64,000 bases of DNA from an uncultured bacterium (lineage in GTDB: Bacteria; Verrucomicrobiota; Lentisphaeria; Victivallales; Victivallaceae). The stretch spans positions 62,001-126,000 of the forward strand of contig URVC01000004.1 of the NCBI GenBank assembly GCA_900551245.1. The letters run 5' to 3'. This document shows, one piece after another, positions 9,013 through 18,736 of the stretch; within the stretch, counting starts at the first letter, position 1, and each line of letters opens with the position of its first letter. The translations under genes were made by a program, and so were the position numbers. The notes under the pieces were generated by a model. It did not search any database and had not been told where the DNA came from. It saw only the letters and a list, made by a program, of their open reading frames with translations.

Positions 9013-11970
9013 TTATCTCGCCTTTTCCGTCTCGTCCACGAACAGCCCCAGCAGAAAGCGGTTCCGCCAGTTCTCCGGCCCGCCCGCCCAGAACTCTTGT
9101 GAGTGGCGCCGTTCGCCGTCCGAATCGTCCACGGCGACATCGAATGCGAAAGTTCCCGGTGATTTCCTCCCGAGATTCTTCCACGGAATCCGAATGTCGG
9201 CCGAGAAGTCCGTTCCGGAATCCTGCAACGACCAGACGATCCCCTCCAGACTCAGATTCGAACTGCCGGTCAAAGCCTCCGGCAGGCCGTTCGACGACTT
9301 CGGCACCAGAAACAGCCGGAAACAGGAGTCGGTATACGCCTCCCGGTCAAGCCCCCGGAAAGGCTCCATATCCAGAAAAATTTCCACGCCGTCTCCGCTC
9401 CACGGAGCATCTTTCACCCGCCCGCCGCGCCGGTCGTCACGCACCTGAATCTGAAACGCCAGAAACTCCGGAGTGGTCCGCACCTGAATGTTTCCGTTTT
9501 CGCCGACGGCGAGCGTCTCCCCGGAGCGGCAGATCCTGCCGGATACCGGCTGAACGAAAAAGGATTGGATTCGTTCGCCATCCGACACGATGACGCGGAG
9601 CTTCTCCTGCCGTTCTGCGGGCGCCGGGAAGACAACCATCCGGATCTCCTGCGGCTTCAGCTCCAGCTTTTGAACGGGGGCGCCGGGAATCCGCATCGCC
9701 AGCTTCTGATTCTCGCGGGTGTTGTTCCCGATCTCAACCGCCAGCACCGGCGCGCCGTCCTTTCGGAAATAGCGGGCGCCGGTAACCTGAAACTTCCGGT
9801 GCGGCACCACTTTGAGCAGGTTCCAGTCCGGCCGCTTCTCCTTCCCCTTCAGATAGACCGGGTTGTTGTCGATCAGGATCTCCCGCCCGGGAAGCGGGTT
9901 GCCGAAGAGATCGTACGCAGACACCCCCTCCGGCAGAACCAGCGTGAAACGTTCGCCCCGTTTCAACGCCCAGCACGCCAGCAGTGAGTTCCCGTGACGG
10001 TCCTCGTAACGCCAGAGGCTCAGACCGCGCAGGAGATCCCATTTGCCCTCCCCTCTGCCGCATTCGAGAAAGCGGGCGAAGGCGTTGGTCGCGACGGCGT
10101 ATTCGTTGGGGATGAAGGTGGAGGCGGCGTAGGCGGTCCATCTGAATCCCGGCCGGAGATCGACGCCGGTAATGCGCGGCGCCCACACCGGAATGCTCTG
10201 CGCCAGCCCCGCCCCGAGATCGATCAGGTAGCGGCGCACCAGATTGCCGACCGGGAAATCACTCTGTTCGGCCAACGGTTTGCTCAGCCCCTCCCAGTCT
10301 TGAATGAAGTAGAGTTCGGAATTCCACAGCGGCATTCCCGGGCGGTATTTGCGCACGATCTGCATCACCTCGGCGATCTGCTGTTCGGCCGGAACCGGCG
10401 CGTCATCCAGCTGTGCATTGTAGGGATGAAACGAAACCGCATCGGCATACTGAAATGCCCCCAGTCGACCGCACTCTTCGAGAAAACGCCCCAGATCCCC
10501 GTTCAGATCGCCCGTCGCGCAGAAGCCGACGACGGTGCAGGAGGGGTTTGCCTTCTTCGCCGCCCGGTATGCCCGCTTCAGGTATTCGGTGTACTGTTCC
10601 GGCGTGAGAAAGAGATTGGGTTCGTTGATGATTTCACAGTACGAAATGTCCTCTTTGTAGCGAGCCATGAATTCGTAGACGAAGGATTCCCACAGATCGG
10701 GCGGCGGGAGAATCCGCTGGAAGATGCCGCTGACTTTCACTCCGGTGTGTTCGCTCGCCTTACGGAGCCAGGAGTTGGCGATCTTATCACTCGCCCGGGC
10801 GACGAATTCCATACTGCCGAGCCGGGGCAGGATGTCGAGACCGTTCTTCCAGGCCCGGCGAATGATGTTGTCGGTGGCCCGCCAGTCGTAGCGGCCCTGT
10901 TCCGGCTCCATCCTCCACCAGGCAAAGAGGCCGTCGTCGTGGAGGCGGATCGCGCCGAATCCGGCCTGCCGGGTCCGGGCGAAGAATTCGTCCAGATCCA
11001 TCCCGCACGCATTGAACAGTGGTTCCCGCGGCAGTCCATTCGGCTCCGGCGGCTGAAACCGGGTGGCCGACATGTGGAAGAGGTGGCCGTTCACCCCCGC
11101 GGAAAATCCATCCCGGAACGAATACTTTTTCTGCGGCAGGCGGCCGATCACCGCAAACAGCAGCGGCACTTCACCGGAATCCATCCGCAGTTCAAACGAG
11201 CCGAAGCGGGTCAGCTTCACTGGAAGGTCACACCTCCTGCTCTCCCCCGGCTCCAGAACAAATGAGAGAAGACCAAGCGTCTCCTGCTTCCCATGGAAAC
11301 GATCGTACAGAACCGGTTCAATCCGGCGCTCCACGCGGCGGCCAGAGTAGTTCACCGCGCTCACGCCGAAACGGTTTTCTCCGGGGTAACGAACCGGTTT
11401 CCCTCGTTCAAAGGCGAACTCCACGTCGGCGGCCGGAGCGTACTCTGCCGGCTCCCCGGCGAGCTGCATCGCATCCAGCCACAGGGAACCGGTGTTCCAG
11501 TTCAAAACCAGGTTGCCGACCGGATTCGCCTCCGGAATGGCGGGGATGGCAAACGTGTATTTCCGCCACTCCGTCGTGACCTGAAACTCCTTCTGCCGGT
11601 TCCACCAGTGATATCCTTTGGCGTCATAGGTGCAGGAACGCAGCATCAGTTGTACGACGGCGGGTTTCTCCGCCTTCATCCAGCAGGAGAAATAGTAGCG
11701 TTTCCCCGGAGTCAACGCAATATCGTGCGAAGATAACTGCACGGAGTTGCCGCGAGGATTCGGCACGTGGAGGCTGTATCGCCCATGAATCCGGGTCGAA
11801 GCATCCCGCTCCGCCCGGACCGGGGTAAAGTCCGCGGCGGAATAGGGAATTGCAGTCGCAACGCTGTATTCCGCCGGCCCCAGCTCAAAACTGGAGTTAC
11901 GAAGCAGATTTTTCCCCTCGACGCTGCCGAATATTCCGGCGGCGAGACAGCAGAACAGAACTTTTCTCAT
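9013..11970 (-). CDS. Secreted clan GH-A glycoside hydrolase with N-terminal CBM4/9-like and C-terminal CBM9-like domains (module A)
   Basis: This 985-residue enzyme begins with a signal peptide (MRKVLFCCLAAGIFGSVEG). A CBM4/9-like beta-sandwich follows at about 20-165 (NLLRNSSFELG...LWLDAMQLAGE), then a further beta domain, then a TIM barrel at about 290-640. The barrel has the two clan GH-A carboxylates: acid/base E450 in IINEPN and nucleophile E552 in LWNSELYF. It resembles GH39 or GH5 enzymes in layout, but I cannot assign a family. The C-terminal 150 residues look like a CBM9/DOMON domain (WSGDGVEIFLDMEPF). Start ATG 11970 lies 11 bp after the upstream stop with an AAGGTGGGAAGG site. It is the last gene of a four-gene operon, and the hydrolase of module D is a paralogue. 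Confidence 0.85.
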   Translation of the reverse strand: MRKVLFCCLAAGIFGSVEGKNLLRNSSFELGPAEYSVATAIPYSAADFTPVRAERDASTRIHGRYSLHVPNPRGNSVQLSSHDIALTPGKRYYFSCWMKAEKPAVVQLMLRSCTYDAKGYHWWNRQKEFQVTTEWRKYTFAIPAIPEANPVGNLVLNWNTGSLWLDAMQLAGEPAEYAPAADVEFAFERGKPVRYPGENRFGVSAVNYSGRRVERRIEPVLYDRFHGKQETLGLLSFVLEPGESRRCDLPVKLTRFGSFELRMDSGEVPLLFAVIGRLPQKKYSFRDGFSAGVNGHLFHMSATRFQPPEPNGLPREPLFNACGMDLDEFFARTRQAGFGAIRLHDDGLFAWWRMEPEQGRYDWRATDNIIRRAWKNGLDILPRLGSMEFVARASDKIANSWLRKASEHTGVKVSGIFQRILPPPDLWESFVYEFMARYKEDISYCEIINEPNLFLTPEQYTEYLKRAYRAAKKANPSCTVVGFCATGDLNGDLGRFLEECGRLGAFQYADAVSFHPYNAQLDDAPVPAEQQIAEVMQIVRKYRPGMPLWNSELYFIQDWEGLSKPLAEQSDFPVGNLVRRYLIDLGAGLAQSIPVWAPRITGVDLRPGFRWTAYAASTFIPNEYAVATNAFARFLECGRGEGKWDLLRGLSLWRYEDRHGNSLLACWALKRGERFTLVLPEGVSAYDLFGNPLPGREILIDNNPVYLKGKEKRPDWNLLKVVPHRKFQVTGARYFRKDGAPVLAVEIGNNTRENQKLAMRIPGAPVQKLELKPQEIRMVVFPAPAERQEKLRVIVSDGERIQSFFVQPVSGRICRSGETLAVGENGNIQVRTTPEFLAFQIQVRDDRRGGRVKDAPWSGDGVEIFLDMEPFRGLDREAYTDSCFRLFLVPKSSNGLPEALTGSSNLSLEGIVWSLQDSGTDFSADIRIPWKNLGRKSPGTFAFDVAVDDSDGERRHSQEFWAGGPENWRNRFLLGLFVDETEKAR

Positions 11971-11981
11971 CCTTCCCACCT

Positions 11982-12848
11982 TCACGGGAGCTCTTCGAGC
12001 TCCACATCTTTCAACAGAAACTCCTCCTGCCCGGCCGGAATGGCAAACCGACAGCTCAGCAAGCCACGTTTCAGCACAGGATATGCGTCAACGCCGGGAA
12101 GCGTGAATTCCAGCGTCTCCTTCTTCCACTCGTTCGAGACCGGTTTCGTCTGCAGGAACGCCCAGTAGCGGGTATCGGGGAGCCAGCCGCCATCCACGCC
12201 GGCGCGGAAACTCCCCGGCGTTCCCTTGACCCAGAACGAGAGCCGGTATTTCCGCCCCGGCTGAACCGGCAGTTCCACCGAGCGCAGCTCACGCGCCCCC
12301 TTCCCCCGGCTCTGAAACGCCATCCCCTCTTCGATATGATCCTCGGTCGGCACAACCTGGTGCGGTTCCCCCTTCATGGTCCGGAATCCGGCAACCCCCT
12401 TCCCGGCATCCAGTCGGAACTTCCGGCAATCGGCCTCCGTCAACAGCTCCAATCGGGGCTGGCGGATCTGGAGTGTGTAGGGGCTCTTCCCCTCCGCAAT
12501 CAGCGTAAGACGACACGGCCCGCCGGTCCGGAAATAGAGTGACGCAACACTCCACTCCTCCGTCGCCGGATACGCCGCGGACATCTGGTTGTCAAGCCGG
12601 ATCTTGAGCGGCGTACCCGTTCCTCCGGGCGTGCGGTACTGAAACTCCAGCCGACAGACGCCCGCTCCGGGAATCTTCAGATCGGCGGATACGGCCGACC
12701 AGCGGGTGAAACGGCACTCCAGCTGTTCCGGCGTCGCGCTCCACCCCTGCGGCACCTTCCACTGCGGGAAAGGATCCAGCGCAACTGGTTCCGCCGCGGC
12801 GAGCGCGAGCATCCAAGCGGTTCCTGCAGCGATCAGTTTCTTCTTCAT
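11982..12848 (-). CDS. Secreted tandem carbohydrate-binding-like protein (module A)
   Basis: The 288-residue product has a signal peptide (MKKKLIAAGTAWMLALAAAEP) and two beta-sandwich segments of CBM4/9 style. The second carries the recurring signature RKYRLSFWVKG...EWKKETLEF. The same signature occurs in the module D protein at 34877 (AKYKVSFWAKG...QWKEYSFEV), so the two are paralogues. No catalytic motif is seen. It probably binds polysaccharide outside the cytoplasm and assists the hydrolase encoded 11 bp downstream. The ATG at 12848 has an AGGAG site and begins 16 bp after the pseudopilin stop. Its substrate is unknown. Confidence 0.7.
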   Translation of the reverse strand: MKKKLIAAGTAWMLALAAAEPVALDPFPQWKVPQGWSATPEQLECRFTRWSAVSADLKIPGAGVCRLEFQYRTPGGTGTPLKIRLDNQMSAAYPATEEWSVASLYFRTGGPCRLTLIAEGKSPYTLQIRQPRLELLTEADCRKFRLDAGKGVAGFRTMKGEPHQVVPTEDHIEEGMAFQSRGKGARELRSVELPVQPGRKYRLSFWVKGTPGSFRAGVDGGWLPDTRYWAFLQTKPVSNEWKKETLEFTLPGVDAYPVLKRGLLSCRFAIPAGQEEFLLKDVELEELP

Positions 12849-12864
12849 GCGAACGACTCCTTTT

Positions 12865-13551
12865 TTATTTTTTGGTCCAGTTTCCGTTGAATTTCTGTCG
12901 CCAGCTGACAGTCTCCACGTGGCCATCGATGAAGAGAACATTCAAATCCGTACCGCCGTGATTGATGTAACCGGGGTAGGTTTTGAATTCCGCATCGGCG
13001 AGTGCCATGCCAGGCAGATAACTGCCCGGCGTGTAGTCCGGGTAGCAGGAGTTCCGGTGCGGGCCCCAGAGATTGCCCCATTGAAACAGCGAAACCTTCT
13101 CCAGCATCACCGCACTTCCGGAAGCGATCTGCCCCTCTTTGCGCGGGACCCGCCCGCCGTCCTCCGTCTCCTGAATCGCCCCGCCGCTTTTGCCTATCGT
13201 CAGAACGTAGGAGGAGATGTACGAGGCATTCTCAAACGGCGCATTCCGGATTCCCGGACAGAAAAAAGCTCCCGTCGGCCTCTTGAAATAATCCGGTTTG
13301 AATCGATTCTGAACCGGCGAAACCTGACTGACATATCCATAGTTGAGATCGACGGAAGAACAGTATCCCTGATTTTCACCGGCGTACTCGTGCAGCATCA
13401 TCCCGTTCTGACGCAGGTTGGAGACACAGGTGATTCTGCGGGCCCGCGCCCGGGAGGAGTTCAGCGCCGGCAGCAGGAGCGAAGCCAGAATCGCAATGAT
13501 TGCAATTACGATTAATAATTCAATCAACGTGAAAGATCTGCTCTGTCGCAT
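12865..13551 (-). CDS. Pseudopilin-like prepilin-type protein, module A
   Basis: The 228-residue protein starts MRQSRS and continues directly into the prepilin signature FTLIELLIVIAIIAILASLLLPAL, a hydrophobic helix with the conserved Glu at +5. The residue before the Phe is Ser, not the Gly usually needed by prepilin peptidases. A Cys follows the helix (RITCVSNLRQNG) and a second sits in FFCPGIRN. The C-terminus has an H-X-DG type motif (NHGGTDLNVLFIDGHV). This is the DUF1559-like pseudopilin family of PVC bacteria. It lies 12 bp after the GntR gene and before a CBM and a hydrolase gene. Whether it is a secretion-system pseudopilin or a pilus subunit cannot be told from sequence. Confidence 0.88.
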   Translation of the reverse strand: MRQSRSFTLIELLIVIAIIAILASLLLPALNSSRARARRITCVSNLRQNGMMLHEYAGENQGYCSSVDLNYGYVSQVSPVQNRFKPDYFKRPTGAFFCPGIRNAPFENASYISSYVLTIGKSGGAIQETEDGGRVPRKEGQIASGSAVMLEKVSLFQWGNLWGPHRNSCYPDYTPGSYLPGMALADAEFKTYPGYINHGGTDLNVLFIDGHVETVSWRQKFNGNWTKK

Positions 13552-13563
13552 ACGCCCTCCTGT

Positions 13564-14583
13564 CTATCTGGTTGAATTACCGGCTTTGATATTCCACTGC
13601 AGCGAGGAATCCTGCAACGGGGAATCCTGATGCTGCATTTCATTCCACAGTTGGTTCAACAATCGGGAAACAATGGCGGCAAACGGTTTCTCCGTCATCG
13701 TGGGCTCCCAGTCGTAGCAGGTGCAGCCGGTAATCAGCTGCAGATCCTCCGGAATCCGGATCCCGCGCGAGACGGCAAACTCCCGGACGCGGTCCGCCTG
13801 ATGGAACCGCACCACCGCGCCGTCGACCGCATGCTCCCGGAACAGGGCTTCCAGCTGTTCTGATGGAAGTTCCTCATCGACGAGCAGTTCCGGATTCGGA
13901 GCGATTCCCGCCTCCTTCAGCGCGGCAAAATATCCGTCATGGCTCCGTTCGAGCCGGGGGCACTTCACAAAGAGAATCGACCGGCAGCCGCGATCCAGCA
14001 GAAACTTCGTCTTCTGGTATCCCTCGGTAAAGGGATCCATGTAGATGTAATTGCCGCACGCCGGCGGCACGCTGTCGAAGAAGCCGACGATCGGCAGAGC
14101 CCCCTCCCGGTGAATCCGCTCAAACACCGCCGTATGTCCGGGCGGAACCCCCAGCCAGACCAGACCGTCAAGGCCGCTGTTTGCAATATCGCTGTAGATC
14201 ATCTCCGTCCCGGAGGTCATGATGAGCTGCACACAGGCGTCGTACCGGCGGATCTCCCGGAAAAACGCTTCCATGAAACAGGCGTCCTCCCGGTTGTAGA
14301 GCGCGTGCATCCCGTTCCGGAACAGCAGGCCGACAATTTTCTGCCGCCGCTCATCCTCCCGCATCGAAAGCGGATTGACGAAGTACCCCCGCCGGGGGCG
14401 CTTGATGAGATAGTTTCCGGCGACCATATCCTCCAGCGCCCGCCGGACCGTCTTCCGGGCAACGCCGAACGTTTCCGCCAGAGTACGCTCCGAGGGCAGC
14501 GGACACTCCGGATCCGCATGCAGCGTCAGATTGATGAAATGCTGACGCAGTTTGATGTACTCATGGATGTTGGAAGGCGCCAT
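13564..14583 (-). CDS. GntR/LacI-like transcriptional regulator, module A
   Basis: The 339-residue protein has an N-terminal winged helix of GntR type (CPLPSERTLAETFGVARKTVRRALEDMV, then the wing LIKRPRRGYFV). A periplasmic-binding-protein-like effector domain follows from about residue 80 (KIVGLLFRNGMH, GLDGLVWLGVP, DGAVVRFHQADRVREF). This layout is typical of AraR-like sugar-responsive repressors, so the effector is likely a sugar released by the module's own enzymes. Start ATG 14583 has an AAGGAG site. It is the first gene of the module A operon, so it probably controls itself and the three genes downstream. Confidence 0.88.
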   Translation of the reverse strand: MAPSNIHEYIKLRQHFINLTLHADPECPLPSERTLAETFGVARKTVRRALEDMVAGNYLIKRPRRGYFVNPLSMREDERRQKIVGLLFRNGMHALYNREDACFMEAFFREIRRYDACVQLIMTSGTEMIYSDIANSGLDGLVWLGVPPGHTAVFERIHREGALPIVGFFDSVPPACGNYIYMDPFTEGYQKTKFLLDRGCRSILFVKCPRLERSHDGYFAALKEAGIAPNPELLVDEELPSEQLEALFREHAVDGAVVRFHQADRVREFAVSRGIRIPEDLQLITGCTCYDWEPTMTEKPFAAIVSRLLNQLWNEMQHQDSPLQDSSLQWNIKAGNSTR

Positions 14584-14616
14584 TTTTTTCTCCTTTGAAG
14601 GATACCAGAGGGTACC

Positions 14617-14656
14617 AGTCTGATATAGACTATACAGCTGTTTTTTGTTTTCGCAA
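14617..14656 (-). promoter_or_regulatory. Promoter and candidate operator of module A
   Basis: On the minus strand TTGCGA (14656-14651), a 16-bp spacer and TATAGT (14634-14629) form a sigma70-type promoter. An inverted repeat AGTCT-N5-AGACT (14617-14631) overlaps the end of the -10 element and the start point. Two copies of CTGGTA, 10 bp apart, lie just downstream (14616-14601). These are good candidates for the binding site of the GntR-like product. Confidence 0.5.
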
Positions 14657-14760
14657 GAGGGAAAAAGGAAAAAAAAGGAAAATTTTTTTCTCCCGGGTTG
14701 AGTCCCCCGTTATGGAAGCAAGAGACCGCAAGGAAGCGGTCCATTCACTCTGTCGAATGC

Positions 14761-14795
14761 AAAAAGCCCTTCCCCCTCTCCGGGGAAAGAGCTCT
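14761..14795 (-). terminator. Intrinsic terminator after the module B hydrolase
   Basis: On the minus strand a stem of about 9 bp with two G-U pairs (CTCTTTCCCC/GGGGAAGGG) around a 5-base loop is followed by TTTTT. It lies 25-60 bp beyond the stop of the hydrolase gene. Confidence 0.6.
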
Positions 14796-14819
14796 GTTTA
14801 TCCGGTCCGAAAGAAGAAC

Positions 14820-17800
14820 TTACTCGGCGCGAACCAGTTCAAAGAAAGGCGTATTGGCCCCTTTGAGTTTCGCCGTGTTGACCGAGAGGGTGAGCGCGCC
14901 GTTGCGGTACTCCACCGGCAGCTCCTCCTCTCGTTCCCCCGCGAGGGTGAGGGCGTAGAGCTTCCAGGTTCCTCCATTCCGGTTTTGGATGGAGAGGGTG
15001 AACTCTCCGGTCCTGAGCAGGCCCGGCCCGGAACCCGGCTTCACCAGTCTGGCACGACCGGCCCCCAGCTCCATGCCGGAGTTGACCACTTCGGTCGCAT
15101 AGACGATCACCATCCGGCGGCTCTCCGGCAGCGGCAGAGCGTCGAGCGAAGTAACGCCCACACAGCCCCGGGTGGAGTTTTTCAACACCGAAACCGCTCC
15201 GAGACGTTCGGCCTTCCCCTCCGCCATGGCCACCGCCTCCGTGCGCGGCGTCACCACTTTGAGCAGTTTTTCGCGGACACGCATGGTGAGTTCCCCGGTA
15301 TCGCTCTGGAAAATTCCCTTTGACGGAGCGCTGATGTTGTTCTGCGGCAGAATGCCGCGCATCTTCATCTCCTTCACCGTCCGGTCGAGCGAAAATTTTC
15401 CACCGACCGTCCGTTCGGAGACGTTGGTGAACCAGCCGTGAATTTCGACATCCGCGGCCCCCGCCGGAAGAACCGCGAGATCCGGCGTCCGCCCGGCGGA
15501 GATTCCCTTCGGCGTCGGCGCCCACGGGAAGGCCAGCGAAAATCCGCTCATCAGCGCCAGTTTGGTCTGTTCGCCCGAAGGAGCCCGCATGCCGTTGCCG
15601 TCACTTTCCAGAAACTCTTTCGGGATCGTCAACGCCACCAGCTTTTTCGACGGCGTCACGTCGCCCCGCAGAAAGAGCATGTTCGAAAGAAACTGCGCCG
15701 CCCGCAGAATCGGATTCGAACCGCTGCTGAAATTCTGGATCTGCATGTCGCCGCCCCGATTCAGCACCGGATGGGAATGAATCGCAAGCGAACTGAAATT
15801 CTGATAGGCGGCGTAGGCGTTGAACACCAGCCCGGCTTCGTACTGGTAAGGATTCCAGAAGCAGAAGTTGAACTCGCCGACGAACTGCGGCCTCCCGGCC
15901 AGCCGCCCCCCGGCCAGATTGCGGAAATATCCGGCCGCCTGCCCGATCGCGCTCGACTGATTCACCATCGATCCCACCTGGAACCAGTTGGTCGGGTGAC
16001 AGAAATAGACGTGGTTGTCGGTCACCTGCAACGTCTCCCAGCCGGCGGCGGCACTGTTGAGCTGCCGCTCGCAGTTCTCCGTGGTCAGCCCCTTGTATCC
16101 GGCGGCGCGGATGACGCTCTCGCACCAGCGGTTGGTCTCCTTGATCCGCTCATAGCAGAAGATGGAGTAGTCATTGATGAGCGGACTCTTCCGGTCCGGA
16201 ATTTCCACCAATCCATCCCCGGCCTTGCGCAGCGGCTCCGGCCAGCGGGCACGCGGCACATTCGCATAGCGGTTTTTCAGCCAGCGGTTCCAGACGGAGA
16301 GCACGAACTTGTGATCTTCCGGAAACTGCCGCGCTGCCTCCGCGTAGCGCCCCATGCCGAGGTACTGTTCGTTGTAATATTCGACCAGCACAATCGCCGG
16401 ATCATCTTTCCACGCCAGCTTCGTATAGGGGTTGACGTGATTGAGCAGCGTGGTCGCGCCGTAGCGGAACCGTTCCTTCTCCAGTTCGCCCCCCATGTAA
16501 AGACGCATCTTATGCATGTTGCGCCGCCGGAAGGTCGCCTGATAGCCGCTGCCTTTGCTGTACAAATTGAAGGAGAAGACCACAAACTGAACGTAAATGC
16601 CCTCCTTCTTGAACTCCGAGATGATATAGTCCCAGCGGTCGAGAAATTTCGGTGAAATCTTCATATCCTGCTGTGAATCCAGCATCAGCCACTGGTCGAG
16701 CCCGTGCATGCGGAAGAGATTGTATCCCTGCCGACGGGCCGCTCTGGCGAAACGCGTCACCGTCCGCCGGAACTCGCGATCACCCGGCGTCCGCCAGACA
16801 TCGTCGGGAAGAAAGCTGGTAAATCCATGCAGGCGGACCGGTTTCCCCGGTTGTTTTTCAAATTCGAGCAATCCGCTCCGGCCGACCACCGCCCGCCCGA
16901 ATTTCCCGGCAGGAGCATCGATCATGGCGGAGAGATCCAGCGCGGTGCCCGGTTCGATCTGAATTTTCTTCGCGTCAATCGCCTTCCAGTTCTCATCGGC
17001 GACGAAACGGACCGGCGGCTCCGGGGTGCCCCAGACCAGTTTCCAGCCTCCGCTCCCGCTGCGCACTTTGACCGCGAGCAAATTCCGCCCCTTTCTGACC
17101 GGGAGAAGAACCTCATTGTCGCCGGGGGAGAAGGCGTTGCTGCCGTTGCCCTTTTTCATCGTCGAGCCGACCTTTTCTCCGTTGAGATACGCCTCAAAGA
17201 ACCAGTCCGCGGCGAATCCGGCACGCATCATACCCGCCTCCGGCGCGTCGATCACGGAGAAAACCACGGCCGGCTCCGAGCCGACCCGCTGCCCCAGCCG
17301 GACAAAGTCAATCAGATGCCGCCTGCCCGGTGTCGCATCAAACGGAATCGTCAGAGAAACATCCGGCTCACCGACCGGCATTGCCCGGTAGGTGCCGGGA
17401 TCCTTGAAATATACGTTCCAGCGGGAACCGAACCGGAGCGGTATTGTCGTAAATTGCTGAATGGAAACATCCTGGATCACCGTTTCTCCGGAAGCCGTAC
17501 CGATCTGAAAACAGAATTCACTGCCCTCCCCCGCCTTCGGCAATCCGCCGGGAGAGAACACAAAGGAGTGCTCGGCTTCCCCCGGAGGCAGTTCAACCGT
17601 CCGCGTCAACCCGAGATTGCGCCGGGGATTCCGGCTGGTCCGGTAGGAGACGAAGATGGAGCCGCGCGTCTGCCGCTGTGTGGTGAAGCGGACAAGGTAC
17701 TCTTTCGACGGGTCCAGCTCCATCGACTGCACCAGCTGAAGGCGACCGTTGTTATCCGCAAATCTCTGCGGCAAGACGGAACGATAACGATTGCCGGCAA

Positions 17801-17954
17801 AGGAGACCGGCGTGTTCTGCGAATTCAGTCCGCTCTGGCGAAGGACCCGCCAATGCCGCCCGCCATCCTGAAAATCTCCGTTTTTCGCCATTTCCCGGGC
17901 GGGGAGAGCAAGCACCGCAACAACGGTCCAGAGAACAATAAACAGTTTCTTCAT
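14820..17954 (-). CDS. Large secreted clan GH-A-like glycoside hydrolase, module B
   Basis: This 1044-residue protein has a signal peptide (MKKLFIVLWTVVAVLALPAR) and a CBM4/9-like domain at about 25-165. A second beta domain resembles PA14/GH2-type sandwiches (FFEAYLNGEKVG...NLLAVKVRSGSGGWKLVW). The TIM barrel runs from about 370 to 760 (NLFRMHGLDQWLML). The likely acid/base is E529 in YYNEQY and the nucleophile E694 in VGEFNF, a GH-A pattern, but I recognise no family. The C-terminal 280 residues form beta-sheet-rich accessory domains. ATG 17954 was chosen; a TTG two codons upstream lies closer to the AGGAG and is possible. The gene follows the pseudopilin gene by about 30 bp. Confidence 0.78.
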   Translation of the reverse strand: MKKLFIVLWTVVAVLALPAREMAKNGDFQDGGRHWRVLRQSGLNSQNTPVSFAGNRYRSVLPQRFADNNGRLQLVQSMELDPSKEYLVRFTTQRQTRGSIFVSYRTSRNPRRNLGLTRTVELPPGEAEHSFVFSPGGLPKAGEGSEFCFQIGTASGETVIQDVSIQQFTTIPLRFGSRWNVYFKDPGTYRAMPVGEPDVSLTIPFDATPGRRHLIDFVRLGQRVGSEPAVVFSVIDAPEAGMMRAGFAADWFFEAYLNGEKVGSTMKKGNGSNAFSPGDNEVLLPVRKGRNLLAVKVRSGSGGWKLVWGTPEPPVRFVADENWKAIDAKKIQIEPGTALDLSAMIDAPAGKFGRAVVGRSGLLEFEKQPGKPVRLHGFTSFLPDDVWRTPGDREFRRTVTRFARAARRQGYNLFRMHGLDQWLMLDSQQDMKISPKFLDRWDYIISEFKKEGIYVQFVVFSFNLYSKGSGYQATFRRRNMHKMRLYMGGELEKERFRYGATTLLNHVNPYTKLAWKDDPAIVLVEYYNEQYLGMGRYAEAARQFPEDHKFVLSVWNRWLKNRYANVPRARWPEPLRKAGDGLVEIPDRKSPLINDYSIFCYERIKETNRWCESVIRAAGYKGLTTENCERQLNSAAAGWETLQVTDNHVYFCHPTNWFQVGSMVNQSSAIGQAAGYFRNLAGGRLAGRPQFVGEFNFCFWNPYQYEAGLVFNAYAAYQNFSSLAIHSHPVLNRGGDMQIQNFSSGSNPILRAAQFLSNMLFLRGDVTPSKKLVALTIPKEFLESDGNGMRAPSGEQTKLALMSGFSLAFPWAPTPKGISAGRTPDLAVLPAGAADVEIHGWFTNVSERTVGGKFSLDRTVKEMKMRGILPQNNISAPSKGIFQSDTGELTMRVREKLLKVVTPRTEAVAMAEGKAERLGAVSVLKNSTRGCVGVTSLDALPLPESRRMVIVYATEVVNSGMELGAGRARLVKPGSGPGLLRTGEFTLSIQNRNGGTWKLYALTLAGEREEELPVEYRNGALTLSVNTAKLKGANTPFFELVRAE

Positions 17955-17984
17955 CTTCAAAGGTTCTCCTGCATTTCCCTTCAG

Positions 17985-18690
17985 TTACTTCCACGGCTTC
18001 CAGAGCCGTTCGTCTTCAGCCACACGCGGCGGAAGACGGTAGAATTTCACATGGCCGTCGGCGAGCAGCAGATTGACTCCGTTGTGACGTTGCAGACCGA
18101 ATTTTTCCGGCCCCGGCGACGCCTTGCTGGTGTCCCCGTTATTGAGCGACACGTAGATGAAGTTGTTGGAATTCGGAGAAGCCAGCGGACTCGGTTCCCC
18201 GACAATACAGGTTGCGGAGGGTGAAATGAAGTGATGGCTCTTCATTCCAATCATAACGCCGCGTCGGCCGCCGTAATAGTTCGGCATGGCGATCACCGAT
18301 GTGGTATCGTAGCTGAACGGCACCCCCCACTGTTCCGCTTTTGCTCCGTTGTCGGAAGGGCAGAGCCAGACGGCAAACGCCTTCAGATTGGCGGTATTCT
18401 CCGCCGTGCGGGTCACCCACTTCAATCCCAGATAGGGACTGACCGGATAGGGAAAGTTCGCTCCCGGCACCGAAGCATTGCTGTTATACCAGCGATGCGG
18501 GAACCAGTCAGCATTATCCTGATAATAGAGCGCTACCGCCGTGCCGATCTGCTTGAGTCTGGCACTGCAACTTGAAATCTGTGCCCGCATCCGGGCTTTG
18601 TTCAACGCGGGCAGCAGCATCGACGCCAGAATCGCGATGATCGCTATTACGACGAGAAGTTCAATTAGAGTAAAAAAATTTGTTTCTCAT
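17985..18690 (-). pseudogene. Pseudopilin-like protein, module B, with apparent frameshift at a T7 run
   Basis: The ATG at 18690 encodes MRNKF and should continue into FTLIELLVVIAIIAIL, but a run of seven T (minus strand, 18678-18672) puts the two parts out of frame by one base; six T would restore the usual protein. In the downstream frame the nearest upstream codon is a stop (TGA), and no start codon lies between it and the ATG at 18620, which is inside the pilin helix. The rest is intact: C in ISSCSARLKQIG, WLCPSDN, and HNGVNLLLADGHV near the end. This may be a real disruption, a phase-variable or slippage-corrected gene, or a sequencing error. It is the first gene before the module B hydrolase. 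Confidence 0.72.
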
Positions 18691-18736
18691 AATTCTGCCC
18701 TTTGCCATTGTTGTTCCCCGCAGGAAACTGCTCGTG

